From an uncultured Clostridia bacterium (GTDB lineage Bacteria; Bacillota; Clostridia; Saccharofermentanales; Saccharofermentanaceae): a stretch of 56,756 nucleotides of DNA. Below, piece by piece: positions 25,135-33,406 of the stretch. A model generated the notes under the pieces. The model did no database searches. It was not told where the DNA came from and was given only the letters and a program-made list of their open reading frames with translations. The stretch covers positions 1-56,756 of the forward strand of contig CAMIYM010000015.1 of the NCBI GenBank assembly GCA_946403085.1, given 5' to 3'. Position 1 is the first letter of the stretch; each line of letters opens with the position of its first letter. The position numbers and the translations under genes are program-made.

Positions 25135-26314
25135 CCTCTGTTCCTTTTACATGAGTCAGATAGAACCTTACATAAACACTGTCAGGAACGTTATATGACT
25201 CCACGCCCTTTTCGCCATTGCTCTTTAAGAATGCATCGTTGGCATTGTTGCTCGCCTCAGCAATATCTATACCAAGTTTCTTTCTTATATCCTCAACCTC
25301 AGCATCGATCCTTCGCCAATAGGCAGCTGATGCTCTGGCGTCTCTATATACCGGCGCCATCTCAGAGGTGGAAGGATACTGTGGAACCGTCTTCCCTGTC
25401 GCCTTTGCAATGTCTTCAGCAACATAATAAAGGTTCCAGAATATCTCATAGTAACCTGCGTATCTGAAGTCGGCTCTTGAAGAAGAACAGCATGCCAGAG
25501 TCGATAAGATATTGCAGTCTGTCTCACTCGCATATCCTTTTGCATGACATAACTCGTGACACAGAGTGATAGGGAACTCATTTACGCCCATATAATCCGT
25601 ATTGATATTTGCTTCCGCCAGGAATGGATCGTACATGCCGACTATATGCGTATAGCTCCAGTAATGGCTCATGGATACGGGCTTGGCTCTGACATAATTC
25701 CTGCTTAACGGGATGTTATATTTATCACTGAAAGAATCTATCAGTGAGCAGGCAAATGTCGCTGAGTTCTCAAAGCTCTCCTGCATGTGAGCAACACCGT
25801 TATAATCCTCGCCAAGATGGTTTCTCGCTTCGATCATACCGACATAAGCCCATTGAAGTGCCTCACAGTAATCCTCAAAAGTAAGTTCATCGCTTATAAA
25901 ATCAAGTTCATCAGTAACGCGAGTACGTCTGTAATTGACTCCGTGCATCGCCTGGAAACATATCGCCATGACGATTCCAAGTATCATTACATTCCTGTAT
26001 GACTTATAAAGATATGTAAGAGCTCCTTTGGAAAGGATCTTCTTTATCAGGAATACAAGCCAGATAATTATCCCAATGATGAGCAGCGGCACACCGCATA
26101 CAACGACATTCTCCGTTAATGAGAATTGGAAAAACATATTGAAGCTCTGCATTGGAATTGACAGGTAAGGAAACACCTTCTGACAGTATATATCCGCAGC
26201 ATCCCTGGGGATATAGTTATTACACAAAACAGCTGCTGCAAATATAACAGGTAACAATACGGCTGCCGTGATCTTCAGAGCCTTCCTTGTCTTTTTCTTG
26301 CTTCTTATCTTCAT
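25127..26314 (-). CDS. DUF3810 membrane protein with zinc-metallopeptidase motif
   Basis: A 395-residue protein. Three hydrophobic helices (about 13-31, 72-92, 108-121) precede a large soluble domain with FPITLCHELCHAKGYASETDCN: H253-E254-x2-H257 and a Glu at 264, the gluzincin-like HExxH pattern. DUF3810 members are predicted membrane proteases of unknown substrate. GGxxS-like surface loops such as MYDPFLAEANINTDYMG precede the motif as in the family. It overlaps hemZ downstream and the DUF1624 gene upstream by a few bases. Confidence 0.88.
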   Translation of the reverse strand: MKIRSKKKTRKALKITAAVLLPVIFAAAVLCNNYIPRDAADIYCQKVFPYLSIPMQSFNMFFQFSLTENVVVCGVPLLIIGIIIWLVFLIKKILSKGALTYLYKSYRNVMILGIVMAICFQAMHGVNYRRTRVTDELDFISDELTFEDYCEALQWAYVGMIEARNHLGEDYNGVAHMQESFENSATFACSLIDSFSDKYNIPLSRNYVRAKPVSMSHYWSYTHIVGMYDPFLAEANINTDYMGVNEFPITLCHELCHAKGYASETDCNILSTLACCSSSRADFRYAGYYEIFWNLYYVAEDIAKATGKTVPQYPSTSEMAPVYRDARASAAYWRRIDAEVEDIRKKLGIDIAEASNNANDAFLKSNGEKGVESYNVPDSVYVRFYLTHVKGTEDA

Positions 26315-27099
26315 TTTGCAGGATTAATGATCATGAAGATCAGATACAAGACAGCATATACGACCGGCTGATGAGCCAGATAGATGATGAGCGAATGTCT
26401 GCCGATGAATTCGACAGGTCTGGAAATGGCATTCATTACTTTGCCACGGCCGGCGAAAAGAGTCTTCTTATCCTTATAGCACATCCTTCCGATCACGCAT
26501 CCTATCAGGAACACTCCAAGCCAGGGGAAAAGCGGCATATAATCCGCCATCCATGGAGCCCCCTTAATGTCAAAGCCAACAGGAAGGAACAAAAGATTGT
26601 CTGTAGCATAATCCATGTAATGGATATCACAACCGCAGATAACGATATAAAGACCTATAAGACCTGTTATGACATTTATCACGTCAGGTCTCGCATTCGT
26701 CTTTTTTTCGATGAAAGAGATCAAAGCATAAAGGAATATGCCGCACGTAAGAACTGCCAGCACATTAAAGAGGATCAGACAGTTTATGCCGGCAAATGTC
26801 GTCACCAGATAAGTAACAAGATACATTCCTGCCGTAGCTCCTAAAAGCTTCAGACCTCTTTTTACATTATTGCGCGAAAAGGTGCAGCAGATTCCCGATA
26901 CACTTACGAAAAGAACTACGATAACAGGATGAATGAAAGACCAGAACCAGCCCTTCTCAAGATACGAAAAAACATCTGCCCCGAACTCATATCTGACGTC
27001 CCATGACATATGCATGAAGAGCATCATGAGAATAGCGATTCCTCTCAGGAAATCCAGTTCCCATGCACGGTCTTTGGCAAGTTTTTTCTTACTGCTCAC
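26311..27099 (-). CDS. DUF1624 (heparan-alpha-glucosaminide N-acetyltransferase-like) membrane protein
   Basis: A 262-residue polytopic protein with about seven helices. The family signature ELDFLRGIAILMMLFMHMSWD includes the membrane His. PLFPWLGVFLIGCVIGR and FIGRHSLIIYLAHQPVVY are also typical. The family resembles acyltransferases that move acetyl groups across the membrane; the substrate here is unknown. It starts at GTG, overlapping the coaW stop (GTGA), with AGGA six bases upstream, so it is coupled to pantothenate kinase. Confidence 0.88.
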   Translation of the reverse strand: MSSKKKLAKDRAWELDFLRGIAILMMLFMHMSWDVRYEFGADVFSYLEKGWFWSFIHPVIVVLFVSVSGICCTFSRNNVKRGLKLLGATAGMYLVTYLVTTFAGINCLILFNVLAVLTCGIFLYALISFIEKKTNARPDVINVITGLIGLYIVICGCDIHYMDYATDNLLFLPVGFDIKGAPWMADYMPLFPWLGVFLIGCVIGRMCYKDKKTLFAGRGKVMNAISRPVEFIGRHSLIIYLAHQPVVYAVLYLIFMIINPAK

Positions 27100-27923
27100 T
27101 TATTATCCTGCCCTTCTGCAAGACAGCTGCCCAGCGCCGTAGCAAATACAGCGTCTTCAGGAACTATCATGTTAACACCATACAGATCTTCGAACGGTAT
27201 AAGATACTGCTGACATTCCTTGAGCACTGTCAGCTGGCCTGTGAATACAATATCTTTTAAGTTGCACTGTCTTGATGCCATAACAGCAACTGTGCCGATC
27301 GCCTGATAAACAAGGTTAAATATTCCGGCAACTTTATCCTCACGGGAAAGATCATCTGCACCCTTACCGAAGTTTGAAGCTGTTACATTCATAGGAAGAC
27401 CGGTTACGCCTGTCTTGGTAATGTCTCCGATAGTGAGGTCGCATTTAAGGATGTCACCTTCAGTCGCCATATCAGAGAGCTTAACAGCATCTCTTGTTCC
27501 TGTAAGTGCCAGTCCTAATCCGACAAGAGTACCACCGCCGACACCTGAACCGATTATATGTCTTACCTTGTCCTTATTTGCTTCAAGATATGCCGTACCT
27601 GTACCCATGCTTACGACAACAGCATGATCAAGTCCGGAAAGATATAATCCGCCAAGACCTGTTGCTATGAATTCTTCAACACCAACCGTCTTTATTCCAA
27701 GAATAGGACCTGCCGGGAATCCGGAACCTACTCCTGTGATATTTATCTGCTCTATATCATTTATGGAAAGAGAATTGTCATTTATCAGTTTTCCGACTGC
27801 ACCAAACGCTGAGGTAACAGGATCTGCTGCTTTAACAATATCCCTGGCAATTATCTTGCCCTGCCTCATTCCAACTATCTTTGTTGTGCTGCCACCTATA
27901 TCGAGACCGACTTTTATCTTCAT
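27096..27923 (-). CDS. coaW: Type II pantothenate kinase
   Basis: A 275-residue ASKHA-fold kinase making phosphopantothenate for coenzyme A. Signatures are KVGLDIGGSTTKIVGM at the N-terminus, VVSMGTGTAYLEAN, IGSGVGGGTLVGLGLALTG and DIVFTGQL. The frame opens at 27974, but the ATG at 27923 has GTGAGGA upstream and matches the family start. It is the first gene of the coaW-DUF1624-DUF3810-hemZ operon. Confidence 0.92.
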   Translation of the reverse strand: MKIKVGLDIGGSTTKIVGMRQGKIIARDIVKAADPVTSAFGAVGKLINDNSLSINDIEQINITGVGSGFPAGPILGIKTVGVEEFIATGLGGLYLSGLDHAVVVSMGTGTAYLEANKDKVRHIIGSGVGGGTLVGLGLALTGTRDAVKLSDMATEGDILKCDLTIGDITKTGVTGLPMNVTASNFGKGADDLSREDKVAGIFNLVYQAIGTVAVMASRQCNLKDIVFTGQLTVLKECQQYLIPFEDLYGVNMIVPEDAVFATALGSCLAEGQDNK

Positions 27924-27994
27924 GATGTTCCTCACCCGTATATTTTTACGTAATTCTATCAAATTAGATCTCAATTATAAACCTTGCATAATAT

Positions 27995-28034
27995 TAATAA
28001 AAAAGGCTCTGCAGATAGTCTGCAGAGCCTGAGT
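27995..28034 (-). terminator. Intrinsic terminator at the end of the minor-pilin operon
   Basis: A perfect 12-bp stem AGGCTCTGCAGA / TCTGCAGAGCCT (28004-28015, 28019-28030), loop of 3, followed on the minus strand by TTTTTTATT. Confidence 0.88.
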
Positions 28035-28052
28035 CATTTAACTTTTTAATTA

Positions 28053-28775
28053 TTAGCCCCAGAGGTACTGGATCTTTGTGTAGTATTTAGGTGAACCCTC
28101 AGGATCAAGAGAACTCTCGATTGCACTGAGAGCGCCGGAACCTTCTGTAAAGCCGTACTTCTCAGTAAAAGTCTTCTTTGTCATAGGATATGATGTACTA
28201 TCCTTTGTTGTATCAAGAACTTCAATACTTCTGTTTGTAGCTCCATCCTGTTCAGCTCTCTCCTGGAAACGGGGTACCCAGAAGCTTCCGTCATATCTGT
28301 AGATGTAGTCGGTTCTGCTGTAGTTATCTCTGATATAGATGCGATACTTTACAAGAACTGACTTACTTGTTGCAGGACCGTGTTCTTCTTTTGCAAAGAA
28401 CATAAATACAGACCACTTTGAAGGTGTGGTGCTATTACCAATGTGCATAGGCGTAAAGACTTCTTTTGTTTTTGTAGGATCTTTAAGCATAAGTGCAGGA
28501 TGGCCACCATTTCCCTGAGGGTTGCTCATATACCAAGTCCACTTTTTGCCTGTGGAACCAGCGCCCTGTGTGCTTGCAAGGAATGAGTTCTCAAAACCCT
28601 TGGCATATAACATAGCATAATCTGCAGAGTCATCAATGTTATAAGTTGTAACGAATGAATTTGAAATCTGAAAACAAATTCCGCCTATAACACCGCCAAT
28701 CATACAAATTATGGCAAGTGATAATAGCATTTCAACTAAGGTAAAACCTTTTCTGTCTTTATAATTCTTTTTCAT
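28053..28775 (-). CDS. Type IV pilus minor pilin, PilW/GspJ-like
   Basis: A 240-residue prepilin. The class III signal DRKG|FTLVEMLLSLAI has a Gly at -1, Phe at +1 and Glu at +5 for prepilin peptidase processing and assembly. A hydrophobic helix and a large beta-rich domain follow. Size and last position in the cluster suit a GspJ/PilW-type tip component. GGCGGGTGATG lies before the ATG. It follows the PilV-like gene after 22 bp. Confidence 0.88.
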   Translation of the reverse strand: MKKNYKDRKGFTLVEMLLSLAIICMIGGVIGGICFQISNSFVTTYNIDDSADYAMLYAKGFENSFLASTQGAGSTGKKWTWYMSNPQGNGGHPALMLKDPTKTKEVFTPMHIGNSTTPSKWSVFMFFAKEEHGPATSKSVLVKYRIYIRDNYSRTDYIYRYDGSFWVPRFQERAEQDGATNRSIEVLDTTKDSTSYPMTKKTFTEKYGFTEGSGALSAIESSLDPEGSPKYYTKIQYLWG

Positions 28776-28797
28776 ATAATCATCACCCGCCTATTAC

Positions 28798-29481
28798 TTA
28801 CTCGTAATTCTTATGAGAATCGGTATCCACATTACCGATGATATCGTCAGCGCCTAATCCGCTAAGATCTTCTGTTTCATTCTGACCACCGCTGGGACTT
28901 ACTACCCAGTAATACTGAACAGGATTCTGTGAATAGTCACCCATGACAATGATCTTCTTGTAGGAGGAAGTGGTCTTTCCTTTCCAATACTCAGGATAGT
29001 AAACGATAGCCTTTCTGTTATCAGCGAGCTGATCTGATCCGGCACCACCATGTTCATTTGTACCATCCTTAGGAGCATATGATGCATTTCCGAAAGGTAA
29101 TGTATCAGGAACTGTTCCTGAAAGGTCTGTCTTAGACTCAATACCAACATATAACTTCTCAAGTCTTGCACCTGAAGGTACACGCTTAAATGTAAGCACA
29201 TTATGGTTGTTAGAATTAGCTACATAATATGCTTTTCCCTTTTCCTCTCTTCCGCCATCACCGCAGTCAGCTAATGTATTCCACTGTGCTACCTTGTCCA
29301 TACAAGCAGCATAGTTATTGGAACCGGATTTGCTGTAAACGGAAGTCTGGTAAGAGAAACCCATTGTTGCAATGAAACCATTTACCAACATTGTAGAAAC
29401 TACAACAAGAATGAATGTAGCTAAGAGTGTCTCGACGAGGGTAAATCCTTTACGATTACTTTTCTTAATAATTCGCTTCAT
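28798..29481 (-). CDS. Type IV pilus minor pilin, PilV/GspI-like
   Basis: A 227-residue prepilin with cleavage site SNRKG|FTLVETLLATF (Glu at +5) and a helix ending near residue 33. The soluble domain is rich in Gly, Ser and Thr. The VETLLA pattern matches the PilV/GspI group. GAGGAG lies upstream of the ATG, which is 20 bp after the small minor pilin. Confidence 0.87.
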   Translation of the reverse strand: MKRIIKKSNRKGFTLVETLLATFILVVVSTMLVNGFIATMGFSYQTSVYSKSGSNNYAACMDKVAQWNTLADCGDGGREEKGKAYYVANSNNHNVLTFKRVPSGARLEKLYVGIESKTDLSGTVPDTLPFGNASYAPKDGTNEHGGAGSDQLADNRKAIVYYPEYWKGKTTSSYKKIIVMGDYSQNPVQYYWVVSPSGGQNETEDLSGLGADDIIGNVDTDSHKNYE

Positions 29482-29501
29482 ATCTGTTACTCCTCTGGAT
29501 G

Positions 29502-29732
29502 TTAATTTGCAAAACCATAATCTTCTAGCCTGGATTCACCGGATTCAATCAACTCATTAACTGAAGCGGATGAGTTTGCTACTGCATTGTTTGCGTTGTT
29601 TGCAGTATTGATCAAACCTGCAATACCAACGCTAAGTACTCCTGCGAGTATAACAATAATTGCTACAACGATAATAATCTCAAGGAGCGAGAATCCTGTC
29701 TTGGATAAATTTTTCTTATCTAGTCTGCGCAT
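29502..29732 (-). CDS. Short type IV prepilin, possibly GspH/FimU-like minor pilin
   Basis: A 76-residue prepilin with processing site LSKTG|FSLLEIIIVVAII, giving a 63-residue mature form that is almost only the N-terminal helix and an Asn/Ala/Ser-rich second half. It lies at the head of the minor-pilin operon behind its own consensus promoter and a GGAGGGG site. Its short length makes it unlike the usual GspH; it could also be a second fibre subunit. Confidence 0.85.
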   Translation of the reverse strand: MRRLDKKNLSKTGFSLLEIIIVVAIIVILAGVLSVGIAGLINTANNANNAVANSSASVNELIESGESRLEDYGFAN

Positions 29733-29777
29733 AAACCCCTCCAGGAATTAGGCTTTATCTAATACTTCTTTATCTGT

Positions 29778-29805
29778 ATTATACTGACTTCTGTGCAAAT
29801 TTCAA
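29778..29805 (-). promoter_or_regulatory. Promoter of the minor-pilin operon
   Basis: Minus strand TTGAAA, 16 bp, TATAAT, about 45 bp before the 76-residue pilin gene. Upstream is TTAACAAATTAT, a motif also seen before the PilX/GspK-like gene. Confidence 0.75.
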
Positions 29806-29852
29806 CTACAAAGTTAATAATTTGTTAAAAATTATTCATAATTCATTAACAA

Positions 29853-29896
29853 ACTAAAAAAATAGCGGAGAACTAAGTTCTCCGCTACTTTTTTAG
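29853..29896 (-). terminator. Intrinsic terminator of the major pilin gene
   Basis: Stem TAGCGGAGAA / TTCTCCGCTA (29863-29872, 29878-29887), loop of 5, with TTTTTTTAG after it on the minus strand. It separates the major pilin from the minor-pilin promoter. Confidence 0.88.
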
Positions 29897-29930
29897 TTTA
29901 CTTTGTAATCAACTAAGAGCTAACTAAATA

Positions 29931-30131
29931 TTAGAGAGCCTGGTCGATTGCTGTGTTAACGTACTCTACAGAGCTGTTGTGATCCTTGATTGAGGAAGCT
30001 GCTGCTCTTGCCTTGTTGAGGTAAGCACCGATACCAAGAACGAGAACTGCTGCAAGGATAACGATGATAGCAATAACGAGTACCATTTCTACGAGGGTGA
30101 AACCCTTCTTTGACTTCTGAATCTTCTTCAT
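29931..30131 (-). CDS. pilA: Major type IV pilin, very short
   Basis: A 66-residue prepilin with site KSKKG|FTLVEMVLVIAII (Glu at +5). Processing leaves 56 residues: the hydrophobic N-terminal helix, then an amphipathic stretch (NKARAAASSIKDHNSSVEY) and no globular domain or disulfide loop. It has its own near-consensus promoter, a strong AGGAGG and its own terminator, as expected for the most abundant subunit, hence the major-pilin call (inference). Aromatic residues in the mature form are only F1, Y27 and Y47. Confidence 0.85.
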   Translation of the reverse strand: MKKIQKSKKGFTLVEMVLVIAIIVILAAVLVLGIGAYLNKARAAASSIKDHNSSVEYVNTAIDQAL

Positions 30132-30169
30132 TTTAGATTCCTCCTGTAAGTTTTTGAGTTTGTAGCCTG

Positions 30170-30198
30170 ATTATACAAGCTATTATGAACAAATGCAA
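30170..30198 (-). promoter_or_regulatory. Strong promoter of the major pilin
   Basis: Minus strand TTGCAT, 17 bp, TATAAT, about 38 bp before the pilin ATG. Confidence 0.8.
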
Positions 30199-30249
30199 CA
30201 CTTTTTTCAAAATTTTTCAATTTTTTGTCACAATTTGTTTTTGGGGTAA

Positions 30250-31290
30250 TTAAGCTGCCTTCTTCTTAGCGTCTTTTCCTGCATTCTTAGAAGCATCATT
30301 TGCAGCTGCAGCTGCTGCAGCATCTTCAACATTCTTCTTACCGAAGCCGATGAGCTTCTTGATGTTGTTTCCGCTGTTAGCATAGTTCTTCTTGAATACA
30401 TAGTTAGCATAGTAAGAAGCAAAAGGCTTATTCGCTGTGATCTGAATCTGAGGATTCTCAACACCATACCACAAGCTCTCTTCCTTATCGCAAACATAAG
30501 GGAATCCGATAAATCCGCCAGCTGTGTCAATGTTAGTAGAACCGGACCAGCTTGTATAAGGTGCTGTGCTATTGTCAACAGAGATTCTGTTTGTAAGGCT
30601 TGTACCATAGAAACTGATCTGTGCCTTGAGCTCCATGTAACCGTTTACTGTTGAAGCGTCGATACTGTCAACCTTGATGCACTTAGGGTTCTCTGCATTG
30701 ATCTTCTTAAGAGCAGAAATAAATTCATTGTAACCTTTTCTTTCGTTATAAGGTTCCTTACCCATGTCAGTCTTAACTTTTTTTACATTTTCGATAGCGG
30801 GGTTCTCAGAACCGGGTGTAAAGTCAGGATTACGGTTGTACTGGGTTACTGTATATCCATCTGTAGATACATAAGTAACTGTTACCTGCATGCAAACGAG
30901 ACCGTCAGGTGAAGCACTTCCGTCAGGATATGAAACGCCGCTCATACCAACGTCTGTAGCTGTGCAGCCTGTTAAGAAAGGACAACCTTCTGTCTCGAAT
31001 GTCTTAAGAACATACTGTTCAATGCACTCTGTCTCAAGCTTGTCGATGAAGGACAACTCCAAATCGGAGATCTGCTCTTTAAGATATTTGATCTCACGAG
31101 CCATGCTGTCGTTGTTTATTCTCATCTGGTCAAGCTGAGCTTTTCTATCTTCTAATGTCTGTAACTGAACTTTATATTCATCATACTTATTATTAAGTGT
31201 TCTGATTCCAAAGAAGTAACCAAGAACAACAATAATCAAAAGCGTGACAACATACATAAAGCCCTTTTCTCTTGCTGTAAGATTATTCAT
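30250..31290 (-). CDS. pilO: PilO-like type IV pilus inner-membrane protein
   Basis: A 346-residue bitopic protein: a short cytoplasmic N-terminus, a helix at about 11-29 (GFMYVVTLLIIVVLGYFFG), a coiled coil at about 30-85 (LNNKYDEYKVQLQTLEDRKAQ), then a beta-alpha domain. This is the PilO/GspM topology. The C-terminus is an unusual low-complexity Ala/Lys tail. It is called PilO from its place directly after pilM and pilN; sequence similarity alone would be weak. Confidence 0.78.
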   Translation of the reverse strand: MNNLTAREKGFMYVVTLLIIVVLGYFFGIRTLNNKYDEYKVQLQTLEDRKAQLDQMRINNDSMAREIKYLKEQISDLELSFIDKLETECIEQYVLKTFETEGCPFLTGCTATDVGMSGVSYPDGSASPDGLVCMQVTVTYVSTDGYTVTQYNRNPDFTPGSENPAIENVKKVKTDMGKEPYNERKGYNEFISALKKINAENPKCIKVDSIDASTVNGYMELKAQISFYGTSLTNRISVDNSTAPYTSWSGSTNIDTAGGFIGFPYVCDKEESLWYGVENPQIQITANKPFASYYANYVFKKNYANSGNNIKKLIGFGKKNVEDAAAAAAANDASKNAGKDAKKKAA

Positions 31291-31310
31291 TACTGTTTCC
31301 TCCCTTACTA

Positions 31311-32249
31311 TCAGCCCTGAGCAGGTGCTGCAGCCTTAGGTGCATAGAAGAACTGAATTTCAGAATTTCTACGTGCTGCATCTGTGAACTTGCCTGTTTC
31401 CTTAATGGTATTGAAGCTGCCTTCTTCTACCTGGACACCATCAACAGTGACCTTAGTAAGCTGATATGTTGTACCTGCGTATGTAAATTCAGCAACATCC
31501 GGTATCTCGTAGGAATTGCCAGCCTGAACTGTAATTGTCTCGATACCACCAAGTGTTGTAGTTGTATCTGTACCATCCTGATAACGGATGATTGAAATGT
31601 GAACGTTACTTACCAACAGACCTGAAATAGTAAAATGATAATAGTTGTTAATTGCATCTATTGTCGTGATCTTTGTAGTAGGATCTGTCTTCTCACCCTT
31701 TGATTCCTGATCAACACGCTCTGTGATGATCGTAGGTCTTGCGGTAAATACATTCTTCTGGTTCAGCAAGTTGACCATTTCAACCGGGCTGTAGTATGTG
31801 AATGAGTAACCGTCAATATCCAACTGTGAATTTGAGAGCTTGTAAGAAGAGATAAATGAATCACTAGGAATACACTTAGCGATAACATCCGGAAGATCTG
31901 TCTTAACAGGATCAATGAGGTCTACATTCTTACGCATCTGAGTAAGTGCATAGTACTGATTTGCTATATCATTGAGTTCTTCAGTCAACTTAGCTGCCTC
32001 TGCCTCAAGAGAAGCATATTCAGGACTTGCAAGGAGATTCTCCATGTCTCTGATTCTGCTCTTGATCATTGTATTTCTAATAAAGAAAGCAACGATGAAT
32101 GCAATTACGACGAAAACGACCAAAACGCCGGCAGCAACGCCATAACCCAACATTCTTGCAGCTTTTGCCGCATTGGCTGTAAACTCAGCAAAGAAGTTCA
32201 TATCCCTCTTTGCTAATAATTTTTTGTTAACTCCGTTAACCTTAGCCAT
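31311..32249 (-). CDS. pilN: PilN-like type IV pilus protein with extra C-terminal beta-rich domain
   Basis: A 312-residue bitopic protein. The cytoplasmic N-terminus (KRDMNFFAEF) is in the place of the PilM-binding INLLP motif. A transmembrane helix follows at about 35-57, then a coiled coil (about 60-105) and a PilN-like alpha/beta domain to about residue 215. The last about 90 residues (IIRYQDGTDTTTTLGG ... EIQFFYAPK) form an added domain resembling MucBP-type beta-grasp adhesin repeats. Standard PilN is near 180-200 residues. It lies 15 bp after pilM. Confidence 0.8.
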   Translation of the reverse strand: MAKVNGVNKKLLAKRDMNFFAEFTANAAKAARMLGYGVAAGVLVVFVVIAFIVAFFIRNTMIKSRIRDMENLLASPEYASLEAEAAKLTEELNDIANQYYALTQMRKNVDLIDPVKTDLPDVIAKCIPSDSFISSYKLSNSQLDIDGYSFTYYSPVEMVNLLNQKNVFTARPTIITERVDQESKGEKTDPTTKITTIDAINNYYHFTISGLLVSNVHISIIRYQDGTDTTTTLGGIETITVQAGNSYEIPDVAEFTYAGTTYQLTKVTVDGVQVEEGSFNTIKETGKFTDAARRNSEIQFFYAPKAAAPAQG

Positions 32250-32264
32250 AAAGTGTACCCCTCC

Positions 32265-33377
32265 TTAATCGTGACGAATCAAAGCGCCACAACAATTTAC
32301 GAACTGACCGAGTACAAAATCCTTAGGACCGTTAACGGTGCTAAGAGCCTTGAGAATCTCGACCTGCGTTCCAAGCTGACGCGCAAGTTCTTTATCTATC
32401 TTCTTGTAGCCTGCACCTGAACCATAGAGGAAGCAAGTGCTGATTGCATCAATATGATACTTTGCAATTGAGAACTGAGCTGTACGGGATACTGCATCAA
32501 CGAGAGACTTAAAGTAAGCATTAACAGCACTCTGAAGAGCAGGTGTCTCTGCTACTGTCTCGTTCCAAACATCGATATCCTCGATCGGTACACTAGACTC
32601 AGCCTCAGCTGTAGTGATATTAAGTCTTCTAGCCAAAGATGACTGCTGGTTACCACTCTGAAGCTTCTTAACGGAATCAGCAACCTGTCTGATATTTCCG
32701 TGGCCGAACTGGAGTCTTCTTGAAAGAACCGGGAAGCCCTTATCAAGAACTGTAACTGTTGTTGTCTTGCTGGAAAGCTCGATCAAGAGGATCGTTGCCT
32801 GCTTGATGTTAACGTTACCATTGATGATACCCTGCTCGAAAAGCTTTCTAACAGCGTTAGGGTTAACATCAAGAGATACAGGATTGAGATCCATGTTCTT
32901 AAGGAATTCACGATAATCCTTAATGACATCAGTAGGAATAGCAGTAGCTCTAACCTGGAGCTTATCTGCATTTGTCTCAGCGTCCTTTGTTGTTCCGTAA
33001 ACGAGATAATCGATTGACATATCTCTGTTAGAACCCTGACCTAAGATTTCGTACTTAACCATGTCCTTAAGCTGATCTTCCTTAACAACAGGGAGTTCAA
33101 GATCTCTGCTGTGAACGAAAGCACCCTCTGTTGTGATGATGGCACTCTTCATTCTGATGTCGAGTCTTGCGAGAGCATGCTTCAATGCCATTACGATACC
33201 GAAGGAATCTGCAACAGCACCATCGTTGATAGCGTCACCTTCCAAAGAAACAACGCCCATCTTTTCGATTGAAATATTTCCTGTCTTGGGATTGTAATTC
33301 CCGACAGCGATTTTAAGATCTGAGCTGGAGCAATCGATTACCAGTTCATTTGATCCTCTTCCTAATGAAAAATCCAT
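32265..33377 (-). CDS. pilM: PilM, actin-like ATPase of the type IV pilus
   Basis: A 370-residue cytoplasmic FtsA/actin-like protein that binds the N-terminus of PilN and links the platform to the motor. Phosphate-binding segments are visible: LVIDCSSSDLKIAVG at the N-terminus, ILLIELSSKTTTVTVLDKG in the middle and STCFLYGSGAGYKKIDK near the C-terminus. Between pilC and pilN, it sits in the canonical order. Confidence 0.88.
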   Translation of the reverse strand: MDFSLGRGSNELVIDCSSSDLKIAVGNYNPKTGNISIEKMGVVSLEGDAINDGAVADSFGIVMALKHALARLDIRMKSAIITTEGAFVHSRDLELPVVKEDQLKDMVKYEILGQGSNRDMSIDYLVYGTTKDAETNADKLQVRATAIPTDVIKDYREFLKNMDLNPVSLDVNPNAVRKLFEQGIINGNVNIKQATILLIELSSKTTTVTVLDKGFPVLSRRLQFGHGNIRQVADSVKKLQSGNQQSSLARRLNITTAEAESSVPIEDIDVWNETVAETPALQSAVNAYFKSLVDAVSRTAQFSIAKYHIDAISTCFLYGSGAGYKKIDKELARQLGTQVEILKALSTVNGPKDFVLGQFVNCCGALIRHD

Positions 33378-33406
33378 TTATTTTCTCCTTTCAAACCTTG
33401 CGGGGA

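Noticed and set aside
29931..30131. Electrically conductive (e-pilin) subunit because of its short length
   Set aside because: Only three aromatic residues in the mature chain and a long gap between Y27 and Y47; the dense aromatic pattern of conductive pilins is absent.
30228..30608. Second frame of 126 codons overlapping pilO on the same strand
   Set aside because: Low-complexity translation of the Ala/Lys-rich end of pilO in another frame; no ribosome site.
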